DNA of 64,000 nucleotides, from NCBI GenBank assembly GCA_020253445.1, contig JADCBP010000001.1, positions 124,001 through 188,000 of the forward strand, given 5' to 3'. The notes under the pieces are model-generated. The model did no database searches, was not told the origin of the DNA, and was given only the letters and a program-made list of their open reading frames with translations. Each line of letters begins with the position of its first letter. The first letter of the stretch is position 1. The position numbers and the translations under genes are program-made. This document shows, piece by piece, positions 53,211 through 62,806 of the stretch. The DNA comes from Methylobacterium sp. (GTDB lineage Bacteria > Pseudomonadota > Alphaproteobacteria > Rhizobiales > Beijerinckiaceae).

Positions 53211-54668
53211 TCAGGCCTCTTCGCCCTCGGCCATCGGCTTCGCGGGGTAGCGATCCCTGATCGCCTTCACCATACGGCCCATGCGGCTCCCGAGCGAGCC
53301 CTTCACCATCACAACGTCACCCGGCATGAGGCTCGCGAGCACCGCCACTTCGAGCGCTTCCGAATTCTCGGCATAGGCGCCGCGACGCTCGGCTGGCAAG
53401 GCCAGCCAGAGGCTCTTCATCAAGGGCCCACAGGCGAAAACAAGGTCGATATCCTGCGCGATCACGGCTTCCGCGAGGCCGGCATGCAGGTTCGGACCTT
53501 CCGGGCCCAGTTCCAGCATGTCGCCCATCACGGCGATGCGCCGCCCGCGCAGGCCCCGCGGCATGGAACCGGTGACCGCGAGCGCCGCCCGCATGGAGGA
53601 GGGGTTCGCGTTGTAGCTCTCGTCGATCAGCGTGAAGGTTCCCGCCCCTGTCTCGAGCGAGACGCGTCTTCCCCGCCCCTCCACCGTGGTGAAATCCTGC
53701 AGCGACAGAGCCGCGAGCGCGAGATCGGCTCCAGTCGCGTGCACGGCGGCGAGCACGGCAAGCGAGTTCATCGCGAGATGTCGGCCCGGCGCGCCAAGCC
53801 GATAGGTCACCGGGATACCGAACACCTCGGCCGAGACGGTGGAAAAATCCGGGTCGAGATGGATATGGGTGAGGCGAATATCGGCCCCCTCGCCCGAACC
53901 GAAGCGGATGATGCGCCCGGCCCGGCTTGCGCCGGCATGGGCAGCGAGGCGCGCCGCATGCGGGTTGTCCGCATTGATGATCGCAACGCCACCCGGTTCG
54001 AGGCCGGAGAAGATCTCGCCCTTCGCATCCGCGATGCCATGGATCGAGCGGAACTGCGCGAGATGCACGGGCTCGACCGTGGTGATGATCGCCACTTCCG
54101 GGCGCACCATCGATGTGAGCGGCAGAATCTCGAACGGGTTCGACATGCCGATCTCGAACACACCATAGGCGATGCCGCGCGGCATGCGCGACAAGGTGAG
54201 CGGCACGCCCCAATGGTTGTTGTAGGATGCGACCGAGGCATGGGTGGAGCCCTGCCGCGAAAACACGGTGCGCAACATCTCCTTGGTGGAGGTCTTGCCC
54301 ACCGAACCGGTGACTGCCACCATCCGGCCCGTCACCTCGGCCCGGCGATGCCGGCCCATGCGCTGGAGGCTCGCGAGCACGTCATCCACCACGATCAGCC
54401 GGGCATCGTCATCGAAGGTATTGGTATCAAAGGTATTGGCATGGGCGCGATCCACCACGGCGGCGGCGGCTCCCTTTTCCAGCGCGGCCTGCACGAAATC
54501 ATGCCCGTCCCGCACCTCACCCCTGATGGCGAAGAACAGCGCATCCTGTTCCAGCGTGCGCGTATCGATCGAAACGGATGTGACGTCGCCGACCGGCCCG
54601 CGCGCCTCCCCGCCCAGCACATCTGCAAGCTCATCCGCCCGCCAGAGCGGGAGGCTCAACCCGTTCAT
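53211..54668 (-). CDS. murF: UDP-MurNAc-tripeptide--D-alanyl-D-alanine ligase
   Basis: Adds the D-Ala-D-Ala dipeptide. The 485-residue product has [28 protein letters not shown], the P-loop [67 protein letters not shown] and [10 protein letters not shown] short internal duplication ([11 protein letters not shown]) is visible near residue 80. It overlaps murE by four bases (ATGA). Confidence 0.96.
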   Translation of the reverse strand: MNGLSLPLWRADELADVLGGEARGPVGDVTSVSIDTRTLEQDALFFAIRGEVRDGHDFVQAALEKGAAAAVVDRAHANTFDTNTFDDDARLIVVDDVLASLQRMGRHRRAEVTGRMVAVTGSVGKTSTKEMLRTVFSRQGSTHASVASYNNHWGVPLTLSRMPRGIAYGVFEIGMSNPFEILPLTSMVRPEVAIITTVEPVHLAQFRSIHGIADAKGEIFSGLEPGGVAIINADNPHAARLAAHAGASRAGRIIRFGSGEGADIRLTHIHLDPDFSTVSAEVFGIPVTYRLGAPGRHLAMNSLAVLAAVHATGADLALAALSLQDFTTVEGRGRRVSLETGAGTFTLIDESYNANPSSMRAALAVTGSMPRGLRGRRIAVMGDMLELGPEGPNLHAGLAEAVIAQDIDLVFACGPLMKSLWLALPAERRGAYAENSEALEVAVLASLMPGDVVMVKGSLGSRMGRMVKAIRDRYPAKPMAEGEEA

Positions 54669-56143
54669 CGTGAAAGCTCCTCGATCACGCCCCGCGCGAC
54701 CTCGTGATCGGAGAAGGGCAAAACCTCCGAGCCGACAATCTGGCCGGTTTCATGGCCCTTGCCTGCAATCAGCAGGGCATCGCCTTCGGCAAGGTAGCGG
54801 ATGCCCTCGCGGATGGCCTGGGCGCGATCGCCGATCTCGATACCGTCCGGCACCCCGGCCAGCACCGCCTGCCGGATGGCGGCAGGGTTTTCCGTGCGCG
54901 GATTGTCATCCGTGACAATCACGAGATCGGCCCGCTGGCTCGCAATCGCCCCCATGATCGGCCGCTTGCCGGGGTCGCGGTCGCCCCCGCAGCCGAAGAT
55001 CACGATCAGCTTGCCTCGCACGGCCGGGCGAAGCGCATTGATTGCATGTGCGAGCGCCTCGGGCTTGTGAGCGTAATCCACGAAGACCGGGGCACCATGA
55101 TACTCGCCCACCTTCTCCAGGCGGCCCGGCACCCCCTTGAGGTGTTCCAATGCCGCGAACACGGCCTCGGGTTTCTCGCCCAGGACCAGCGCGAAACCGG
55201 CTGCGACCAGCGCGTTCTGCGCCTGAAAACCGCCGATCAGCGGCAGATGCACCGCATGTCTCTCACCCTGATGGGTGAGTTCCAGATCCTGCCCGAAACC
55301 GGAAGATGCCAGCCGGTCGAGCCGGATCCCCTCCCCGCGCTTGCCCACGGTGAAAACCGAACGGCCCGCGAAGCCGGCAGCGACCGCCGCCTCGGCCCCG
55401 CGATCCCCATCGAAATTGACGATGGCCGGCGCGCCTTTCGGCAGCAATTCCTGAAAGAGCCGCAGCTTGGCGGCGAAGTAATGCTCGATGTCCTGGTGAT
55501 AATCGAGGTGATCGCGCCCGAGATTGGTGAAGGCCGCGGCCTTCAACTTCACGCCGTCGAGCCGATATTGATCGAGACCATGGCTGGAGGCTTCCATCGC
55601 GAGATGCGTCACGCCGGCCTTGGCCATGGCGCCGAGACGGGCATGGAGCGTCACCGGGTCGGGCGTCGTCAACGCGCCATATTCCGGGCCATCGGGGCCG
55701 ATGAAACCGAGCGTGCCGAGGCTTGCCGCCTTGTGGCCGAGACGCGCGAAGATCTGCCGGGTGAATTCGGCAACCGAAGTCTTGCCCGCGGTGCCGGTCA
55801 CCGCCACCACGGTCTCCGGCTGGCGCGGATGCACGAAACGCGCCGCCAAGGAGAGCGCCTTCCGGGCATTCTTCACGCGGAGGTAATGGGCGGTCAGGGT
55901 GAGGTCGGGCGGGCGGGGAATTTCGCCGACGATCAACGTGGCTCCCGCTTCCGCAGCGGCAGGCATGAAGGCCGCGCCATCGGTCTTGTTGCCGGGAATG
56001 GCGAAGAAGGCGTAGCCGGGCTTCACCTTGCGGCTGTCGGCGACAAGCCCCAGCAGCGGCACGGAATCATGGTTGGGCGCATCCTGCCCCAGGGCCCGCG
56101 CGAGGCCGCCGATCGTCGGTTTCCCCGCCTCCGCGTTCGCCAT
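54665..56143 (-). CDS. murE: UDP-MurNAc-tripeptide synthetase, meso-diaminopimelate adding
   Basis: Adds meso-DAP to UDP-MurNAc-L-Ala-D-Glu. The 492-residue product shows VADSRKVKPGYAFFAIPGNK, the P-loop AVTGTAGKTSVAEFTRQIFA, TTPDPVTLHARL, MEASSHGLDQYRLDG, TNLGRDHLDYH and the DAP-specificity motif DDNPR (TDDNPRTENP), so the substrate is DAP rather than lysine. It lies between ftsI and murF. Confidence 0.96.
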   Translation of the reverse strand: MANAEAGKPTIGGLARALGQDAPNHDSVPLLGLVADSRKVKPGYAFFAIPGNKTDGAAFMPAAAEAGATLIVGEIPRPPDLTLTAHYLRVKNARKALSLAARFVHPRQPETVVAVTGTAGKTSVAEFTRQIFARLGHKAASLGTLGFIGPDGPEYGALTTPDPVTLHARLGAMAKAGVTHLAMEASSHGLDQYRLDGVKLKAAAFTNLGRDHLDYHQDIEHYFAAKLRLFQELLPKGAPAIVNFDGDRGAEAAVAAGFAGRSVFTVGKRGEGIRLDRLASSGFGQDLELTHQGERHAVHLPLIGGFQAQNALVAAGFALVLGEKPEAVFAALEHLKGVPGRLEKVGEYHGAPVFVDYAHKPEALAHAINALRPAVRGKLIVIFGCGGDRDPGKRPIMGAIASQRADLVIVTDDNPRTENPAAIRQAVLAGVPDGIEIGDRAQAIREGIRYLAEGDALLIAGKGHETGQIVGSEVLPFSDHEVARGVIEELSR

Positions 56144-56168
56144 GTTCGCCCCTCATCCTGAAAACGCC

Positions 56169-57986
56169 TCAACGGACCTGCGCCACGCCCAGCCGCGCGA
56201 CATGCGGGAACGGCGACTGCGGCAGCTCGAAACGCGGCTCGATGTTGAGCATCGGACCGATGCGCTCGATGATCCGCCCGGTGGTCGGCGCCGCATTCCA
56301 GCCGGAGGTGGCATAGCCATGCGTCTCGGGCAAGCCCTTCGGCTCGTCGAGCATCGTCATCACGAGGTATCGCGGCTTGTCGGAGGGCATCACGGCCATG
56401 AAGGTGGTGAGCACCTTGTTCTTGGAATAGCGCCCGCGCACCACCTTTTCCGAGGTGCCCGTCTTGCCTCCCACATAATAGCCGGGAATGTCCGCGCGCG
56501 AGGCGGAGCCCTTCTCGGCATTGAGTCGCATCACATAGCGCATCATCTGGCTCGTTTCGGGCTTGATGACTTGTGTCGCGAGCTTCGCGGCCTCTTCCGG
56601 GGTCCGCTTGAGATAGGTTGCGGGAATGAACCTGCCGCCATTCACCAGGGCTGCCGTCGCAATCGCCGCCGTCAGCGGGGCGACGGCGAGGCCATGGCCG
56701 AACGAGATCGTCATCGTGTTGAGTTCACCCCAGCGCGCGGGCACCAGCGGATCAAGCCCCTCGGCGAGTTCGGTGCGCGGCCGGTCGAGCTGTCCCATCT
56801 TCTTCAGGAACGCCTTGTGGCCCTCCACACCGACCGCGAGCGCCATGCGCGCCGTGCCGATATTGGACGAGTAGATGAAGATCTCCGGCACCGAGAGGGG
56901 CCGGTTCTTGCCCTTGTAATCGCCGATGCGGAAGCGGCCATAGCGCAAGGGCTGGCTGGCATCGAAGACGCTCGTGAGCTTCACCTTGCCGGAATCAAGC
57001 GCCATGGCGGTTGTCAGCGCCTTGAAGGTCGAGCCCATCTCGTAGCGTCCGACCTGCAGGCGGTTCACATGCTCGGGCTTCAGCGCTTCGGCCGGGCTGT
57101 TCGGGTCGAAATCCGGCAGGCTCACATGCGTGATGATCTCGCCCGTATCAACGTCGAGCACCAGCGCCGCGCCGGCATCGGCCCTGAACTTCTGCACCGC
57201 GGCACGCAGCTCCTCGCGCACGGCATGGGTAACGCGCACATCGAGCGCCAGTTCGACAGGCTTCAGATCCGCCGCATTGAGCCCGAGACCCACGCCGCGC
57301 AGATCATTCAGGCCCTGACCGTCAATGTATTTCTCGATCCCGGCAATGCCCTGATTGTCGATATTGGCCGAGCCGATCACATGAGCGCCGACCTGGACGG
57401 CCGGATAGACACGCTTGTTCTCCGGCAGGAAGCCGATGCCCGGAATGCCCAGGCGATGCACATCCTGCTGCTGCCTCGGCGTGATCTCTCGCTTGATCCA
57501 GACGAAGGCATTCCGGCGTGAAAGCCGGTCCCGCAATTCATTCCCGTCGAGTTCGGGAAAGACGGCGTTGAGCAGTTCAGCCGCCTCGTCCTTGTCGATC
57601 ACCTTGCGCGGATCGGCATAGACCGACACCGTCTTCACATCCGTCGCCATCACGAAGCCGTTGCGATCCACGATCTGCGGTCGCGCGGTCATGATGGAGG
57701 AGCCGGCGATGCGGCTCGCGGTGGCCGGTTCATCGGTTCTCACCTGCAGGTGCACGATGCGCGCCGCCAGCGCGATATAGAGCCCGCCGAAAGCCAGGGC
57801 CGCGAGAATGAGGCGCGCCGGCAGCTTCTCGCCGCGCAGGGTGAAAAGACTGCGGATCGACCCCAGACGCGGCACTTCCGGCCCGTAATCCGCCATGGCC
57901 ATGCGCCCGCGAAAACGCGGCAGCCTCGGGCGTGGCAGCGCGAGGCGCGGGAGCTTCAGCTTCGGAAGGGGAAAGATGAGACGCAT
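56169..57986 (-). CDS. ftsI: Peptidoglycan transpeptidase FtsI (PBP3)
   Basis: Class B penicillin-binding protein cross-linking septal peptidoglycan. The 605-residue product has a basic Pro/Leu/Arg-rich cytoplasmic tail, one TM helix (about 57-79), a pedestal domain and a transpeptidase domain with the active-site motifs S319-T-F-K322, S373-S-N375 and K508-T-G-T511. The start at 57986 matches the spacing to ftsL (19 bp); an in-frame ATG near residue 29 (MAMADYG) is an alternative. The PASTA domains of Gram-positive homologues are absent, as expected. Confidence 0.95.
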   Translation of the reverse strand: MRLIFPLPKLKLPRLALPRPRLPRFRGRMAMADYGPEVPRLGSIRSLFTLRGEKLPARLILAALAFGGLYIALAARIVHLQVRTDEPATASRIAGSSIMTARPQIVDRNGFVMATDVKTVSVYADPRKVIDKDEAAELLNAVFPELDGNELRDRLSRRNAFVWIKREITPRQQQDVHRLGIPGIGFLPENKRVYPAVQVGAHVIGSANIDNQGIAGIEKYIDGQGLNDLRGVGLGLNAADLKPVELALDVRVTHAVREELRAAVQKFRADAGAALVLDVDTGEIITHVSLPDFDPNSPAEALKPEHVNRLQVGRYEMGSTFKALTTAMALDSGKVKLTSVFDASQPLRYGRFRIGDYKGKNRPLSVPEIFIYSSNIGTARMALAVGVEGHKAFLKKMGQLDRPRTELAEGLDPLVPARWGELNTMTISFGHGLAVAPLTAAIATAALVNGGRFIPATYLKRTPEEAAKLATQVIKPETSQMMRYVMRLNAEKGSASRADIPGYYVGGKTGTSEKVVRGRYSKNKVLTTFMAVMPSDKPRYLVMTMLDEPKGLPETHGYATSGWNAAPTTGRIIERIGPMLNIEPRFELPQSPFPHVARLGVAQVR

Positions 57987-58005
57987 GACGTGTTCACGAC
58001 CCCTC

Positions 58006-58578
58006 TCAGCGCGGTGTTGGCGGGATGTTGCGGCGCGGAACCGGGGCCGAGAGAGCTTCGGCGCGCGGCAGGTCGCGGGCATTGCCCGACGGCGCAGGCG
58101 GCCGCAGGGCCAGCGGTTCGCCGGAGGCCGGACGCGCGGGCGCGTTGACGTTCTTTTGCGGCGTGGTCGCCGGGCGAGGCGCACCGGGGCGGCTCGGTGT
58201 CGAAGGCGTGGTCGCCGGCCGGGCTTGCGTCTTGACGGGGGTTGTGGCCGGCTTCGCATCGATCGAGCCGGTGAGCATGCTCTCGAGCGGATCGACTTCC
58301 GCCCCGCGCTGCGGCACATCACTGGCGCGCAGGATCTGCCGGGCGGAAAGCTGCTGCATGCCCGCTTCCGGTGGTGCGAGCGCCTGAAGCCGGGTCGGCC
58401 GGTTGAGAATCTGCCATTCCGCCTGCAGGACCGCGATCGCATCCTTCTCGCGCATTAGCTCGGCCTGCCGCTTCCTGAGCTTCTCCGCCACGAGAATGGT
58501 CTCGTATTTCACCGAATAGGCGGCTGTCGCCGAGCCGATCAGCGTGGCGATGGCGAGGATGTTGAAGGTCCGCATCAT
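58006..58578 (-). CDS. ftsL: Cell division protein FtsL
   Basis: Small bitopic divisome protein, identified by position and architecture since FtsL diverges fast. The 190-residue product has a TM helix (about 4-23, [20 protein letters not shown]), then a heptad-type coiled coil ([36 protein letters not shown]), the conserved-type [10 protein letters not shown], and a long Pro/Ala/Thr-rich tail of about 100 residues. The tail makes it longer than the E. coli protein. Its ATG overlaps the rsmH stop (ATGA). Confidence 0.85.
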   Translation of the reverse strand: MMRTFNILAIATLIGSATAAYSVKYETILVAEKLRKRQAELMREKDAIAVLQAEWQILNRPTRLQALAPPEAGMQQLSARQILRASDVPQRGAEVDPLESMLTGSIDAKPATTPVKTQARPATTPSTPSRPGAPRPATTPQKNVNAPARPASGEPLALRPPAPSGNARDLPRAEALSAPVPRRNIPPTPR

Positions 58579-59615
58579 CGGCGCCGGCCTCCCTTGCGGG
58601 CTGGCTGTTCGGGCAGTCGGGCAAGCTCGATCACCTGCGCTTCCACCCGAAGCGCCGGCGCATCCGTGCGGATGCCCGCCCGCATTTTCGCCGAGCGCGC
58701 GCGGGGATTGGCGCGGCATTCCTCGTCGGTCGCGGTGATGGCGCCGCGCGTCTCCAGCCGGAAGGTCGGCGCTTCCACGCCCTGCACCGGAGCGTGGCGC
58801 GAACCGCCGCCACGACCCGAGCGCGCGGCGAGGAAAACCTTCACGATGCGATCCTCGAGGCTGTGGAACGACACCACCACCAGCCGCCCGCCGGGCTTGA
58901 GCAACCGCTCCGCCGCGTGAAGCGCGCAGGCCAGTTCGTTGAGTTCGTCGTTCACCGCGATGCGCAAGGCCTGGAAGCTGCGGGTCGCCGGGTGGATATC
59001 CCCCGGCCTGGAACGCACAATGCGGCCGATGAGATCGGCGAGGTCTCTTGTGGTCGCGAAGGGCTTTTCCTTCCGGTCATGCACGATGGCCCGCGCGATG
59101 ACACGCGCCAAACGCTCCTCGCCGTAATGGTAGAAGATATCCGCGAGTTCGGCCTCGGATCGGGTGTTCACGAGGTCGGCCGCGCTCTCTCCCTCTTGCG
59201 CCATGCGCATGTCCAGCGGGCCGGCGAAACGGAAGGAGAAGCCGCGCTCCGCCTGATCGAGCTGCATCGAGGAGACACCGATATCCAGCACGATGCCATC
59301 GAGGCCCCTGATCCCGACTTCCGCCACCGCCTCCTCCATCCCGGAGAAAGGCTTCTCGATCAGCGTCAGGCGGCCACCGAATTCGGCCACCATCGCCTGC
59401 CCGCGCGAAATCGCGTCGGGGTCGCGGTCGAGCGCGATCACCTTGCAATCGGCGGCCGCGAGAATGCCGCGCGCATAGCCACCCGCGCCGAAGGTTCCAT
59501 CGAGATAGGTTTCGCCATCCTGCGGCTTCAGCGCCGCGAGCACCTCGGCGAGGAGCACGGGGACATGAGGGGCGGGTCCGCCATCGGCCGGGTTGCCCCC
59601 GCCGCGCCCGCTCAT
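58575..59615 (-). CDS. rsmH: 16S rRNA (cytosine1402-N4)-methyltransferase
   Basis: Methylates C1402 in the ribosomal P site. The 346-residue product shows [36 protein letters not shown] (SAM site), [72 protein letters not shown] and [16 protein letters not shown] start at 59615 is used; a longer in-frame frame would cover mraZ and is rejected. Second gene of the dcw run. Confidence 0.95.
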   Translation of the reverse strand: MSGRGGGNPADGGPAPHVPVLLAEVLAALKPQDGETYLDGTFGAGGYARGILAAADCKVIALDRDPDAISRGQAMVAEFGGRLTLIEKPFSGMEEAVAEVGIRGLDGIVLDIGVSSMQLDQAERGFSFRFAGPLDMRMAQEGESAADLVNTRSEAELADIFYHYGEERLARVIARAIVHDRKEKPFATTRDLADLIGRIVRSRPGDIHPATRSFQALRIAVNDELNELACALHAAERLLKPGGRLVVVSFHSLEDRIVKVFLAARSGRGGGSRHAPVQGVEAPTFRLETRGAITATDEECRANPRARSAKMRAGIRTDAPALRVEAQVIELARLPEQPARKGGRRR

Positions 59616-59644
59616 GTCGCCCGTCTCGTTCGTGCTCCCTCCGG

Positions 59645-60094
59645 TCACCCGTTTCGGGAAAGACCGGCCCGCACGGCGCGCACATTCGAGGTTGCCTCCT
59701 CGAGATGCGCGGCAAACTTCTCCGGCGCCCAGATGCGGAACTTCTCCCCCAGCCCCACGAAGACGAGGCTCGCGGAAATCCCCGCATGCGCCTTCAGACG
59801 CTCGGGCAGCACGAGCCGCCCTTCCGGATCGAGCTTCACGATCTCCGCCTGCCCCAGAAGCACGGTCGCGATTCCGTCCCGCGCTTCCGAATAGGGGGAA
59901 AACCGCCCGATCAACCCGTCGATCTCCTCGAGCAGCCGGTTGCCGCCCGCCTCGATCGCCGGTTGTTCGAGCGCCGGATGCAGGAACACTCCCGGATGCC
60001 CATCCGCTTCCAGCACGGCCCGAAAGGCCACCGGAAGCGATACCCGGCCCTTGGAATCGAGCCGTGCCTGAAAGGTCGAGAGAAAACGCCCCAT
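59645..60094 (-). CDS. mraZ: Transcriptional regulator MraZ
   Basis: First gene of the dcw cluster and its DNA-binding regulator. The 149-residue product has two SpoVT/AbrB-like (MraZ) domains with [24 protein letters not shown] and [22 protein letters not shown]; the paired DxKGR and DPEGR motifs are diagnostic. Start at 60094 (MGRFLSTF) is chosen to match the family; an Arg-rich upstream extension is unlikely. Four TGGG boxes at 10-bp spacing lie 90-125 bp upstream, fitting autoregulation. Confidence 0.93.
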   Translation of the reverse strand: MGRFLSTFQARLDSKGRVSLPVAFRAVLEADGHPGVFLHPALEQPAIEAGGNRLLEEIDGLIGRFSPYSEARDGIATVLLGQAEIVKLDPEGRLVLPERLKAHAGISASLVFVGLGEKFRIWAPEKFAAHLEEATSNVRAVRAGLSRNG

Positions 60095-60181
60095 CCGCCA
60101 ACGCCCCGCCACAACCGGGCCCGCACGCCACCTCGGTTGCCGGAAGCGCGGCCTCGCCGCGCCACCCGTCGCCATCAGTTC

Positions 60182-60222
60182 TTGGGCAGAATTGGGCTAG
60201 CATGGGAAAATTTGGGCGTCAA
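60182..60222 (-). promoter_or_regulatory. mraZ promoter with four MraZ-type TGGG boxes
   Basis: On the plus strand TGGG begins at 60183, 60193, 60203 and 60213, exactly 10 bp apart, each followed by C or A. E. coli MraZ is reported to bind TGGGN direct repeats with 5-nt spacers, the same period. On the minus strand a -35 TTGACG (60222-60217) and a weak -10 TAGCCC (60199-60194, 17-bp spacer) overlap the boxes, so bound MraZ would block RNA polymerase. Confidence 0.75.
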
Positions 60223-60361
60223 CGCGAAACACGGGCACGAGCCGCCTGCCCGCACCTTCAACCTGCACCTCACCATGAAGGCGTTAAGGAAAGGTTTGGG
60301 TAAGCTTGACGCAGGGTTGAAACGGTGGAGCAAATGCAGCGGATCGCATGCGCCGGAAACG

Positions 60362-60397
60362 CATGGCCCGACTCTTGCACATGGCCCGACTCTTGCA
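60362..60397 (+). repeat. Perfect 18-bp tandem duplication upstream of the deaminase gene
   Basis: CATGGCCCGACTCTTGCA occurs at 60362-60379 and again at 60380-60397 without mismatch. It lies in the 5' leader of the deaminase gene, about 40 bp before its ATG. It appears to be a recent slippage event. Confidence 0.85.
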
Positions 60398-60437
60398 AGA
60401 GCTTTCTGCACACGCCGCAATGCGCCGCGGAGGCCCC

Positions 60438-61043
60438 ATGACCGACAACACCCCCGCCCTCGCCCTCATCGACCGCCTGATCGACGTGATCGAGCATGAG
60501 ATCATCCCCAAGACAGCTGAGGGTGTCGCGGCGGGGAACAAGGTGTTCGGCGCGGCGATTCTGCGCAAATCCGATTGGTCGGTGGTCATCGCGGAGGCGA
60601 ATAACGAGCGTGAAAATCCGCTCTGGCATGGCGAGATGCACGCACTGAAGCGCTTCTACGAGTTGCCCGCGAGCGCGCGCCCCTCCACGAAGGATTGCAT
60701 CTTTCTCTCGACGCACGAGCCCTGCTCGCTGTGCCTCTCCGCCATCACCTGGGCGGGGTTCGATAATTTCTGGTTCCTCTACAGCCACGAGGACAGCCGC
60801 GACCAGTTCGCGATCCCGCATGATCTGCGCATCCTGAAGGAGGTCTTCCGGCTCGATGCCGGCGGCTATGCGATGAAGAACGCCTTCTGGACCGGGCACG
60901 GCCTGCGCGCCGAGATCAATCGCCTGCCACCCGCCGAAGCCGCGATGCGGCATGACCGGCTCGATGCCATCCGCCAGAAATATGATGCGCTCTCCGCGAC
61001 CTATCAGGCGGGGAAGAGCGGGAATGATATTCCGTTAAATTAG
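60438..61043 (+). CDS. Nucleoside/cytidine deaminase family protein
   Basis: A 201-residue zinc hydrolase of the cytidine/deoxycytidylate deaminase superfamily. The zinc site is visible as HGEMHALKRFY (His and catalytic Glu) and THEPCSLCLSAITWAGFDNF (two Cys). The rest (FGAAILRKSDWSVVIAEANN, YSHEDSRDQFAIPHDLRIL) fits a stand-alone deaminase of uncertain base specificity. GGAGG lies 4 nt before the ATG at 60438; a longer in-frame start crosses the 18-bp duplication and is less likely. It converges on rnpB with no spacing. Confidence 0.85.
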   Translation: MTDNTPALALIDRLIDVIEHEIIPKTAEGVAAGNKVFGAAILRKSDWSVVIAEANNERENPLWHGEMHALKRFYELPASARPSTKDCIFLSTHEPCSLCLSAITWAGFDNFWFLYSHEDSRDQFAIPHDLRILKEVFRLDAGGYAMKNAFWTGHGLRAEINRLPPAEAAMRHDRLDAIRQKYDALSATYQAGKSGNDIPLN

Positions 61044-61045
61044 AA

Positions 61046-61452
61046 AATCACCAGCCGGCCTGTAAGCCGGGTTCTGTAGGGCCGGGTTGCCCCGGCGTGG
61101 CGGCCATTCCTCTGGGTCACGGCTCGCGCCGCGCCTCAAGCAATCAACCCGGATGGCTCGGGCCGGAGAGCCCTGCCCTTTTGGGGCGCGTCATCCCTAT
61201 TCGATCTTGCTCCCGGTGGGGTTTGCCCTGCCAGCGCCGTTGCCGGAGCCGCGGTGCGCTTTTACCGCACCTTTTCACCCTTGCCTCCACCCGAAGGCGG
61301 ATCGGCGGTTCGTTCTCTGTGGCACTTTCCCTGGGGTCGCCCCCGGCGGCCGTTAGCCGCCACCGTTTCTCCGTGGAGCCCGGACTTTCCTCGATGCGGG
61401 AAACATCGCGGCCGCCCGGCCGACTGGCGGAACGAGGGATAGGCCGGCGGAT
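61046..61452 (-). ncRNA. rnpB: RNase P RNA (type A)
   Basis: Catalytic RNA of tRNA 5' maturation. On the minus strand the universal 5' block GAGGAAAGTCCGGGCTCCAC is present near 61397-61378, AGAGAACGAACCGCCGATCC follows near 61320, and the 3' block ACAGAACCCGGCTTACAGG lies near 61077-61059. The 5' segment GCCGGCC pairs with GGCCGGC near the 3' end as helix P1. Ends are estimated from P1. Open frames crossing this interval on either strand are artefacts of the structured RNA gene. Confidence 0.94.
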
Positions 61453-61547
61453 GATCGAGGTCAACCATCCTCACCGGGGGGGGTTGAGCAACGCGAGAAG
61501 CCGTGCGAGAACCTTAATCCGATTTCAACACACAGGGAGGTCTCCTC

Positions 61548-61835
61548 ATGAAGAAGCTGACGTTGATTGCGGGCGTTGCAGCGCTGGGTCTGGTGATGGG
61601 GGCCTGCACCCCGCGGGAAGAGCGTGCAGCCTCCGGCGCATTGCTCGGCGCGGGCGCTGGCGCCCTGGTCGGCGGTCTGGCAACCGGGCGTGGCAGCGGC
61701 GCACTCGCTGGCGCGGCGATCGGTGCCGTCGGCGGCGCGGTGATCGCGGATGCCACCCGCCCGCGCAGCCGTTGCGTGCGCGTGCGCTACAATTCCAATG
61801 GCGAGGCCTATTGCACCCGCTGGCGCAGCTACTGA
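61548..61835 (+). CDS. Glycine-zipper lipoprotein
   Basis: A 95-residue protein starting MKKLTLIAGVAALGLVMGAC, with a lipobox (VMGAC, Cys20), then GALLGAGAGALVGGLATGRGSGALAGAAIGAVGGAVIADA, a long glycine-zipper hydrophobic stretch, and a basic C-terminus with two Cys (SRCVRVRYNSNGEAYCTRW). This resembles small 17-kDa-antigen-like or osmotically inducible outer-membrane lipoproteins. Strong ribosome site (GGGAGG). Role inferred as envelope integrity. Confidence 0.82.
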   Translation: MKKLTLIAGVAALGLVMGACTPREERAASGALLGAGAGALVGGLATGRGSGALAGAAIGAVGGAVIADATRPRSRCVRVRYNSNGEAYCTRWRSY

Positions 61836-61947
61836 GTGCGGGCGAACCGCAAGGACAGCCGGATGGCGGGGGCAACCCCGCCATTTTTCGTTCAGAAGGC
61901 CCTTGCCGGGAGTCGCGTTCTCTCCGACCCTCGGTCATGATCCGACC

Positions 61948-62799
61948 ATGACCGTTATGCCGCCCGAACCGAAACCGGACAGCCCCTGCGCGACGCGGCT
62001 CTTCCCCTCGCCGAACCATGGCGCGCGGATGGGCGGGCGAAGCGGCGAGCCACGCGCGCCGGACAGCATCATCCTGCATTATACCGGCATGGCGGATGCG
62101 AGTTCGGCTCTGCTCTGGCTTTGCAACCCCGTCGCGGAGGTCTCGGCGCATTACTTCGTGTTCGAGGATGGCCGCATCTTCCAGCTCGTGCCGGAGAGCC
62201 GTCGCGCCTGGCACGCGGGTCGTGGTTCTTGGCGCGGCGAAACGGATATGAATTCCGCCTCCATCGGCATCGAGATCGCCCATCCCGGTCATGATCCCGG
62301 TCGGGGTTTTGGCGCGAATGGCCATCCCCTGCCCCTGCCGGAAGGCGTGAAGCCCAACCCCTACCCGCCCCCGGGACCACCCTTCCCGGAAAGGCAGATC
62401 GAGGCCGTCATCCGCCTCGTCGGCGACATCAAGTCACGCCGGACCATTCCCGACAGCCGCATCCTCGCGCATTCGGATATCGCGCCGGGGCGGAAGATCG
62501 ATCCGGGCGAGAATTTCCCGTGGGAAAAGCTGGCAGCGGCGGGTCTGGGGCTGTGGACGACCATATCACCGCCGACCGGCGGCCCCACCTATCGCCGCGG
62601 CGATGAGGGCATGCCGGTGGCGGCTTTGCAATCGCTCTTCGCGGATTTCGGCTACGGCCTCGAGATCAGCGGCGTCTTCGATGAGCGCATGGAGGCGGTG
62701 GTCGCCGCCTTCCAGCGGCATTGGCGGCCGGGTCGCGTGGATGGCGTGGCCGATGGCGAGACGTTCCAGCGCCTGCGCGCGCTGGCCGGCATGGCATGA
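61948..62799 (+). CDS. N-acetylmuramoyl-L-alanine amidase with PG-binding domain
   Basis: A 283-residue zinc amidase_2 (AmpD/AmiD-like) cleaving the MurNAc-L-Ala bond. Visible are IILHYTGMADASSALLWLCN (first zinc His), VSAHYFVFEDGRIFQLVPE, AWHAGRGSWRGETDMNSASIGIEIAHPGHD and ILAHSDIAPGRKIDPGENFPW (zinc His and Asp). A C-terminal PG_binding_1 domain (about 215-280) follows. No signal peptide is evident from the start at 61948, suggesting cytoplasmic muropeptide recycling or a mis-set start. The next gene begins 7 bp later. Confidence 0.88.
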   Translation: MTVMPPEPKPDSPCATRLFPSPNHGARMGGRSGEPRAPDSIILHYTGMADASSALLWLCNPVAEVSAHYFVFEDGRIFQLVPESRRAWHAGRGSWRGETDMNSASIGIEIAHPGHDPGRGFGANGHPLPLPEGVKPNPYPPPGPPFPERQIEAVIRLVGDIKSRRTIPDSRILAHSDIAPGRKIDPGENFPWEKLAAAGLGLWTTISPPTGGPTYRRGDEGMPVAALQSLFADFGYGLEISGVFDERMEAVVAAFQRHWRPGRVDGVADGETFQRLRALAGMA

Positions 62800-62806
62800 G
62801 GAAACG

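Noticed and set aside
61087-61474. Short open frames across 61.1-61.5 kb
   Set aside because: They lie within the RNase P RNA gene, whose conserved sequence blocks explain the interval.
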